Assembly (NCBI GenBank): GCA_943355155.1
Contig: CALREJ010000005.1
Location: 1-39,454 of the forward strand
Origin: Candidatus Peribacteria bacterium
GTDB taxonomy: Bacteria; Patescibacteriota; Gracilibacteria; Peribacterales; Peribacteraceae
Reading direction: 5' to 3'
DNA: 39,454 nt
Below are positions 33,803 through 39,454 of the stretch, one piece after another. Position 1 is the first letter of the stretch. Every line of letters starts with the position of its first letter. Below the pieces are notes generated by a model that searched no databases, was not told the origin of the DNA, and was given only the letters and a program-made list of their open reading frames with translations. The position numbers were made by a program, and so were the translations under genes.

Positions 33803-36163
33803 CCTCTTCCCTCTCCACGGCTTCTTCGGCGACGTCCTCTTTTTAGCGATGATCTCGATTGCCTCTTCGAGCGTGATGGTATCTGGAGCGAAGCGTTTTG
33901 GAACCGAGACGTTCGTCGTGCCGTCTGTGACATAGGGACCGTACCGACCGTCTTTCACGTGAATATCACCTCCCGATGTCGGATCTTTTCCGAGCGTACG
34001 GAGAGGCTCTGCTGCTTTTTTCTTGCGCTCTGCTGCGGTTGTGAAAAGCTCCACTGCTTGCGTGAGGTTGATCGATCCCGGATCCACATCTTTTGGTAAT
34101 GCCGTCGTTGCGTCACCGCATTTCAGGTACGGACCGAATCGTCCGAGAATTGCCATCATATCTTGGCCGTCGTGTTTGCCGAGATTCCTCGGGAACTGGA
34201 GCAAGCTCATTGCCTGTTCCATTGTTGCGTCATCGATGCTGATGGTTTTCGGGAGTGATGCGGTTTTCGGACCCTCTCCCTTCACTTTCTTCTTCCCTTT
34301 TTCCTTGTCTTTCTCGATACGACCGAGCTGCACATACGCGCCAAAACGTCCTGTGCGGACGATCACTTCGAGCTTGGTCACAGGGTCGATCCCGAGCACG
34401 CGCTCTTTGAGGACATCTTCTTTTTTAATCTCCTTCGTCTTGCTGTCGACGAGAGATTTGAACGGAGTGAAGAAATTTTTCAGGAATTTCGTGCTCTCGT
34501 TTTGTCCTTCGGCGATGTCATCGAGGGACTGTTCCATGCCCGCGGTGAATTGTAGATCCACGATATCGGGAAAATGTTCTGCGAGCAGATCCGTCACCGT
34601 AAACGCAATATCTTCGGGGAGTAAATTTCGCCCTTCTTTGCGAATGTATCCACGCTGCTGAACAGTCGAAATAGTCGGCGCATACGTGCTCGGACGACCG
34701 ATGCCTTCTTCTTCGAGTTTCTTCACAAGACTTGCTTCTGTGTAACGCGCTGGAGGTTTCGTGAAGTGCTGTTCAGGTTTCAGTTGATCACATTTAAGAG
34801 TTTCACCAACACTCAGCGGCGGCAGGAATTTTTCTCCGTCATCTTGTTGCTCGTTGCTCGTTGCTGGTTGTTCGACTTCTTCGTCCTTGCCCTCCGAATA
34901 CACACGGAGGAATCCGTCGAATGTCACGGTCTGTCCCGTTGCGCGGAAGGAATAATTTCCAACCGCAATATCCGCAGCGACACGTTTAAATTCTGCAGCC
35001 GGCATCTGGGTCGCCATGGTTCGATTCCAGATGAGTGTGTAGAGCTTTAACTGCTGATGATCGAGCACGTCTGCAAGGCTCTCGGGAGTTTGTTCCATTT
35101 CTGTCGGACGGATCGCTTCGTGCGCTTCCTGTGCGCCCTTTGCTTTTGTCTTATACGTTCGCGGACTTGCGATCACATACTCGCGGCCATACTTTTTTTC
35201 GATCGTGCGTTTTGCGTCTTCAAGAGCTTTGCCACTGAGATTCACGGAGTCTGTACGCATGTAGGTGATGAGACCCACAGACCCTTCGCCCTTCCCCAGA
35301 CTCACGCCTTCGTAGAGTTGCTGCGCGACGACCATTGTTTGTTTCACGGAGAACCCAAGCTTGCGACCGGCTTCCTGCTGGAGAGTTGAAGTCGTGAACG
35401 GGGGAGCGGGGTTTCGCGTAACATCTTTTTCTTCCATCTCGGAAACGGTAAACGGCTTTCCTTTGATGTCACTGAGGATCGTATCTGTTTCGTCTTTCGT
35501 CACGGGCTCAATTTTTTTGCCATCTTTTTTATCGAGGAACGCAGAAAAACTTTGCTTCTTTCCGTTTTCAAGTTCTGCTTCGAGCGACCAATATTCACGC
35601 GGATTAAATGCTTTTATTTCACGCTCACGATCGACGATTATTTTTACGACGACAGATTGCACACGTCCTGCAGAGAGTCCTGAGTACACTTTTTTCCAGA
35701 GGAACGGAGACAGCGTGTAACCCACAAGTCGATCGAGAATGCGACGAGCCGCCTGCGCATCGACAAGTTTCATATCGAGCGTGCGCGGATGTGCCACCGC
35801 TTCTTTAATCGCAGATTCCGTGATTTCATGGAACACAATACGCTTCACTTTTTCCGCATCTTTCACTTTCAGCGCCTTCGTCAAATGCCAGCCAATCGCC
35901 TCTCCTTCGCGGTCTTCATCAGTCGCGATCCAGAGGTCATCCGCAGTTTTGAGCGCCGCCCGCAATTTTTTCATGACTGCTTCTTTTCCTTCAGATACTT
36001 CATACGTCGGTTCAAAATCTTTCTCGATATCAACTCCGAGTCCGCTCTGCGGCAAATCACGCACGTGTCCCATGCTCGCCTCGACGATATAATCTTTTCC
36101 CAAAAATCGTTTAATGGTTTTCGCTTTGGTTGGACTTTCGACAATGACTAAATGTGTGGGCAT
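33797..36163 (-). CDS. topA: DNA topoisomerase I
   Basis: HLVIVESPTKAKTIKRFLGKDYIVEASMGHVRDLPQ, ATDEDREGEAIGWHL, RRILDRLVGYTLSPFLWKKVYSGLSAGRVQS, GLITYMRTDSVNLS. Confidence 0.97.
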   Translation of the reverse strand: MPTHLVIVESPTKAKTIKRFLGKDYIVEASMGHVRDLPQSGLGVDIEKDFEPTYEVSEGKEAVMKKLRAALKTADDLWIATDEDREGEAIGWHLTKALKVKDAEKVKRIVFHEITESAIKEAVAHPRTLDMKLVDAQAARRILDRLVGYTLSPFLWKKVYSGLSAGRVQSVVVKIIVDREREIKAFNPREYWSLEAELENGKKQSFSAFLDKKDGKKIEPVTKDETDTILSDIKGKPFTVSEMEEKDVTRNPAPPFTTSTLQQEAGRKLGFSVKQTMVVAQQLYEGVSLGKGEGSVGLITYMRTDSVNLSGKALEDAKRTIEKKYGREYVIASPRTYKTKAKGAQEAHEAIRPTEMEQTPESLADVLDHQQLKLYTLIWNRTMATQMPAAEFKRVAADIAVGNYSFRATGQTVTFDGFLRVYSEGKDEEVEQPATSNEQQDDGEKFLPPLSVGETLKCDQLKPEQHFTKPPARYTEASLVKKLEEEGIGRPSTYAPTISTVQQRGYIRKEGRNLLPEDIAFTVTDLLAEHFPDIVDLQFTAGMEQSLDDIAEGQNESTKFLKNFFTPFKSLVDSKTKEIKKEDVLKERVLGIDPVTKLEVIVRTGRFGAYVQLGRIEKDKEKGKKKVKGEGPKTASLPKTISIDDATMEQAMSLLQFPRNLGKHDGQDMMAILGRFGPYLKCGDATTALPKDVDPGSINLTQAVELFTTAAERKKKAAEPLRTLGKDPTSGGDIHVKDGRYGPYVTDGTTNVSVPKRFAPDTITLEEAIEIIAKKRTSPKKPWRGKRK
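34846..34873 (+). repeat. Heptamer repeat GTTGCTC x4 inside topA
   Basis: GTTGCTC GTTGCTC GTTGCTG GTTGTTC; encodes the QPATSNEQQ linker. Confidence 0.85.
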
Positions 36164-36171
36164 TGGGACGA

Positions 36172-36199
36172 ATTGAGAATGGAGAATTGAAAATTAAAA
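36172..36199 (+). repeat. Heptamer tandem repeat ATTGAGA (reverse-strand CAATTNT family)
   Basis: ATTGAGA ATGGAGA ATTGAAA ATTAAAA; reverse complement matches the 933-960 family. Confidence 0.75.
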
Positions 36200-36496
36200 A
36201 TGACTATTAAAGGAAGTGAATGTTGCGCCACAGTAGGGAGTGGGGAGCAGGATTGTCAAACAAGTACTCAGAGAAGCATCGTGATTTTTCTCTGAGGGAT
36301 GAGGAAAGTGGGCGTTCTGCATAGGGTAAGAACGGTATCGACTTTCAGGGGATGGATTCCGTCGGCCACGGGGGGTGTTGGGGGAGCCCTGCTATTTTCC
36401 GCAGAAAATATCGTGTTTCGACGTTGCGAGGGAAGCCTTGGACTGAAGCAACGTCGAAACGCAGGGCGGGCGGAGCGGGAATTGGCCGACGGTGAT

Positions 36497-36592
36497 TTTC
36501 TTTGGTTCTTTCTTGTATGGCAGACAAGAAAGAACAAGGGAAGAGGAATTTTTTGTTACCCCTCTCCCTAACCCTCTCCCTCGGGGAGAGGG
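36497..36592 (+). repeat. Composite palindromic dispersed repeat, copy B
   Basis: TTTCTTTGGTTCTTTCTTGT..ACAAGAAAGAAC..AATTTTTTGTTACCCCTCTCCCTAACCCTCTCCCTCGGGGAGAGGG. Confidence 0.88.
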
Positions 36593-36822
36593 AAATAAGA
36601 AAAAATTTACCCCAATTCCCTTATTCAAAACCGCATTTCCGTCAACTATAACGCACTTTATGATCATTGTTTGTACTCAGATTTTTTGGCTGAGGCAAGC
36701 CATGAGTAGTATCTTTTGGCTGAGGCAAGCCATTCTGATATTGAAAGTGGCTTGCCAGAGCCAATGCTCGGCCTACACTGTGTCTATTAGGAATGTCTTT
36801 TACTTCCTTTCTCCTCACACTT

Positions 36823-37098
36823 ATGTCCAAGCAGGACCTCATCACAAACATTGCCAACGCGGCAGGTATTACAAAGCGTGCTGCAGGCAGCGCCCTCGAG
36901 GCAATGACCGGCATGATCACGAAGGAACTGAAGAAGGGTTCATCTGTAACGATCACAGGCTTCGGAACATTTCGCGTAAGCAAGCGCGCAGCTCGCATGG
37001 GAGTCAACCCACGCAACCCGACACAAAAGATTTCTATCCCCGCTATGAAGGTTCCATCTTTCAAGGCAGGAAAGACATTGAAGGACGCAGTTCGCTAA
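36823..37098 (+). CDS. HU family DNA-binding protein
   Basis: MSKQDLITNIANAAGITKRAAGSALEAMTGMITKELKKGSSVTITGFGTFRVSKRAARMGVNPRNPTQKISIPAMKVPSFKAGKTLKDAV. Confidence 0.96.
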   Translation: MSKQDLITNIANAAGITKRAAGSALEAMTGMITKELKKGSSVTITGFGTFRVSKRAARMGVNPRNPTQKISIPAMKVPSFKAGKTLKDAVR

Positions 37099-37124
37099 AT
37101 CTGAAAAAATAGTTTGGTGAAAAA

Positions 37125-37146
37125 GCCTCCGTAAGGGGGCTTTTTT
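37125..37146 (+). terminator. Rho-independent terminator of the HU gene
   Basis: GCCTCC-GTAA-GGGGGC-TTTTTT. Confidence 0.88.
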
Positions 37147-37294
37147 GATTTGAACTTTGAAATGTGAAAATTTCTTTGGGATTTGTACCTTCAGTACTTT
37201 CGCAAATGCTCGAAGAAACAAAAGACAAAGAAATCCCTCAATTCTCAAATCACGATATGCAAACGTCTCTAGCTGCTGCTATAGTGCGCTGCAC

Positions 37295-37846
37295 ATGGAC
37301 GCAACCTACATCCAATCGGCCCTCGCGGAACTTCTCGATTTGCTTGGGCTTCAGCATGGCGCAATCACAGTGGCAGGAGACGGAGACATCACGCGTGTGG
37401 AGATCGATTCCACAGACGCGAGCCGGATCATCGGTTGGCATGGCGAAACATTAAACTCTGTGCAACATATTTTGAAATCCATGGTACGCACGAAAGAAAA
37501 AATGGAACGAACTCCACTCATCATCGTCGACGTCGATGGTTATCGCCGCATGCAGGAAGACAAAGTGAAAAGTATTGCAGACCAAAAAGCAGATTTTGTG
37601 CGCCGCACAGGAAACCGCATCGCGCTGAGTCCCATGTCTCCGTATTTCCGCCGTGTGGTGCACGTCTACATTGCAAATAATCCCGCGCTCCAAGACCTCA
37701 CCACCGAAAGCGTCGGCGAAGGGGATTACCGGCAAATTGTGCTCAAGTTGAAAATCGAAAAAAATCAGAGTCCGATTGAAGGGGGAGAGGAATTGTCACC
37801 TGTGATTGAACAGGCGAATGATGGACTCGAGAATTTGGATATCTGA
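37295..37846 (+). CDS. Jag-type (KH + R3H) RNA-binding protein
   Basis: DASRIIGWHGETLNSVQHILKSMV (KH) and R3H-like C-terminus NRIALSPMSPYFRRVVHVYI..TTESVGEGDYRQIVL. Confidence 0.9.
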   Translation: MDATYIQSALAELLDLLGLQHGAITVAGDGDITRVEIDSTDASRIIGWHGETLNSVQHILKSMVRTKEKMERTPLIIVDVDGYRRMQEDKVKSIADQKADFVRRTGNRIALSPMSPYFRRVVHVYIANNPALQDLTTESVGEGDYRQIVLKLKIEKNQSPIEGGEELSPVIEQANDGLENLDI

Positions 37847-37850
37847 GATC

Positions 37851-37878
37851 AGGAGCTAGGAGTTAGGACATAGGTGGG
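37851..37878 (+). repeat. Heptamer tandem repeat AGGANNT
   Basis: AGGAGCT AGGAGTT AGGACAT AGGTGGG; inverted counterpart ATCCTAACTCCTAAGAG near 37949-37967. Confidence 0.7.
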
Positions 37879-37953
37879 AAACTTTTTTTATTTAAAAGTA
37901 CACAAAGATTGCCGCATCATAAAAATTCCATAGAGAAGCTTGAAAGCTATATC

Positions 37954-38799
37954 CTAACTCCTAAGAGCCAACCCAATCTCCTCCGCCATCTCCTTCGCAG
38001 CCTTCGCAGCTGCCTCCTGCCAGTCCTTTCCACTTGATGCATTGATGATGCTCCGGGACGCATTCACAATCGCTCCTGTGCCATCTCCAATGAATCCTCG
38101 GGCAGCGTCTGCAGCAGTGCCGCCCTGTGCTCCGTAGCCGGGAATCAGGAATGGAACGTGCGGCATCAGAGTGCGAAGATAACTCATCTCTTCCGGATAC
38201 GTTGCACCGACGACGGCTCCGACTGCGCTCAAGTTTGTCTCTGGACCAAGAATCGTCGTCGCCCAACTCTCCACAAGCTGCGCGACATGTTCATGCACGA
38301 CTTCGTCCCCGACAGGTAAATCCTGCAGATCCGCAGAGCTTGCGTTACTGGTTTTCACAAGAACAAAAATTCCTTTGTCGTTTTTCTTGCAGCGTTCGAT
38401 GAAAGGGAGGATTCCATCTGCACCGAGGTATGGCGTGACCGTGAGCGCATCGACCGGACTGTCTTTGAATAAATACGCATCTGCATACGCTTCGCATGTG
38501 GTGCCGATATCATTTCTTTTTCCATCGGCAATCACCATCAATCCTTTTTCTTTGGCATACGCGCACGTTTCCCAAAAAACTTTCATCCCCTGCCAGCCGA
38601 GTACTTCGTAGTACGCAAGTTGTGGCTTCATACAGCACGCAATATCATGCACTGCGTCAATGATTCCTTTGTTAAATTCCAACACTCCTGCAGCATCTTT
38701 GGCTATTCCCTCTGGAAGTTTCGCAAGGCTTGGATCAAGCCCTACGCACACGGGTGAGCGATCTTTCGTGGCCTGTGTCAGTGCATCTGCGAAGTGCAT
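37954..38799 (-). CDS. pyrF: Orotidine-5'-phosphate decarboxylase (type 2)
   Basis: CVGLDPSLAKLPEG, KPQLAYYEVLGWQGMKVF, VIADGKRNDIGTTCEAYADAYL, TVTPYLGADGILPF. Confidence 0.94.
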   Translation of the reverse strand: MHFADALTQATKDRSPVCVGLDPSLAKLPEGIAKDAAGVLEFNKGIIDAVHDIACCMKPQLAYYEVLGWQGMKVFWETCAYAKEKGLMVIADGKRNDIGTTCEAYADAYLFKDSPVDALTVTPYLGADGILPFIERCKKNDKGIFVLVKTSNASSADLQDLPVGDEVVHEHVAQLVESWATTILGPETNLSAVGAVVGATYPEEMSYLRTLMPHVPFLIPGYGAQGGTAADAARGFIGDGTGAIVNASRSIINASSGKDWQEAAAKAAKEMAEEIGLALRS

Positions 38800-38833
38800 G
38801 GAGGAAAAAAGTGATGAATGAGTGACGTTGATT

Positions 38834-39454
38834 CTAGTAAGAGTCTTTGAGACGGGAAGAGCCGCCCATATTTTCCAGCGGCGTGACGTTCGTGGGAATG
38901 GTAACAGTAACAGGGGCAGTACGTACGGAGATGGACATTTTTGCATTGGCGGAAATTCCTCTGTCGCGGTAGGTCATGATGCCATTCATCGATTTGAATG
39001 CGTCATTCATGTCGGCAATGTACTGCAAACGCACGTTGAAATTCCTGAAAAATTTCTGCAGATCTTGTGTCGAAGGGTCATACGAAGTAGGCAATTCCTT
39101 CGCTTGATCCTTGATCATTGCGAGAACATCTTTCCATGCATTTCTATTCCAGCGCAGCGTGTACACGGTAGTTTTTGCATTCTTTCGTTCAGACATCGTA
39201 AAGACCGTATCGACAATTTTATAGACCATTTGCTTGAGCTCTTCATCATCGAGACTCTTTTTTTGTGCCGTTTTTTGACTCAGTTCGTCGAGCGAAACTG
39301 CATACCACTCACTACCGCCGATTTTCATCTGTCCGCCGGCCATCATTGCAACCATTGGGCCTGCTTCGTCGATGTGGAGATATAACATTCCATTCACTAC
39401 GCGAACCTGCATTTTTACTCGTTCTGCCTTTTTGATTCCCTCCTGAACATCCAC
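38834..39454 (-). CDS. Uncharacterised protein, N-terminus outside window
   Basis: ORF open to the window end; no recognised domain. Confidence 0.55.
   Translation of the reverse strand: MDVQEGIKKAERVKMQVRVVNGMLYLHIDEAGPMVAMMAGGQMKIGGSEWYAVSLDELSQKTAQKKSLDDEELKQMVYKIVDTVFTMSERKNAKTTVYTLRWNRNAWKDVLAMIKDQAKELPTSYDPSTQDLQKFFRNFNVRLQYIADMNDAFKSMNGIMTYRDRGISANAKMSISVRTAPVTVTIPTNVTPLENMGGSSRLKDSY

Noticed and set aside
36299-36571. ORFs 36299-36571 (+), 36392-36667 (-), 23010-23225 (-)
   Set aside because: Translations of the composite palindromic repeat, not genes.
1-39454. CRISPR array
   Set aside because: The tandem repeats found are 7-8 bp and contiguous, with no repeat/spacer alternation and no cas genes.

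Overview
This 39.5 kb window reads as a chromosomal segment of a small-genome bacterium. The compact gene set, TrmB regulator and 47-aa orphan membrane protein are suggestive of a Patescibacteria/CPR-type genome, but that is inference. Housekeeping genes on both sides are gatA (truncated by the window), asparaginase, a TrmB regulator, a YfcE-like phosphoesterase, a TauE-like permease, mazEF, HIT, M23/LysM, S11 D,D-carboxypeptidase, FtsQ-like, GT4 glycosyltransferase, NAD(P)HX dehydratase, YfiH, a PMT-like/TPR protein, dGTPase, nitroreductase, topA, HU, jag and pyrF. They surround an accessory island at about 8.5-18.5 kb that abuts a tRNA-Asp gene. The island carries a DUF4062+HEAT-like protein, a DUF2188/zinc-ribbon pair, a Shedu (DUF4263) nuclease, DUF4236, a DUF3631-like ATPase preceded by two unlisted micro-ORFs, an HTH protein and a large serine recombinase whose 3' end runs into tRNA-Asp on the opposite strand. 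The most interesting observations are: (1) the DUF4062-HEAT gene is bracketed by two diverged copies of the same protein C-terminus (14/19 identical residues in the core); (2) a voltage-sensor-like S1-S4 module is fused to a bPH2-like domain with no pore; (3) families of 7-bp (sometimes 8-bp) degenerate tandem repeats occur at many intergenic sites and also inside two coding sequences; (4) two structurally similar nested-hairpin elements of about 130 nt; (5) an unannotated asparaginase C-terminal relic. All family calls come from motif recognition by eye; no searches were run.
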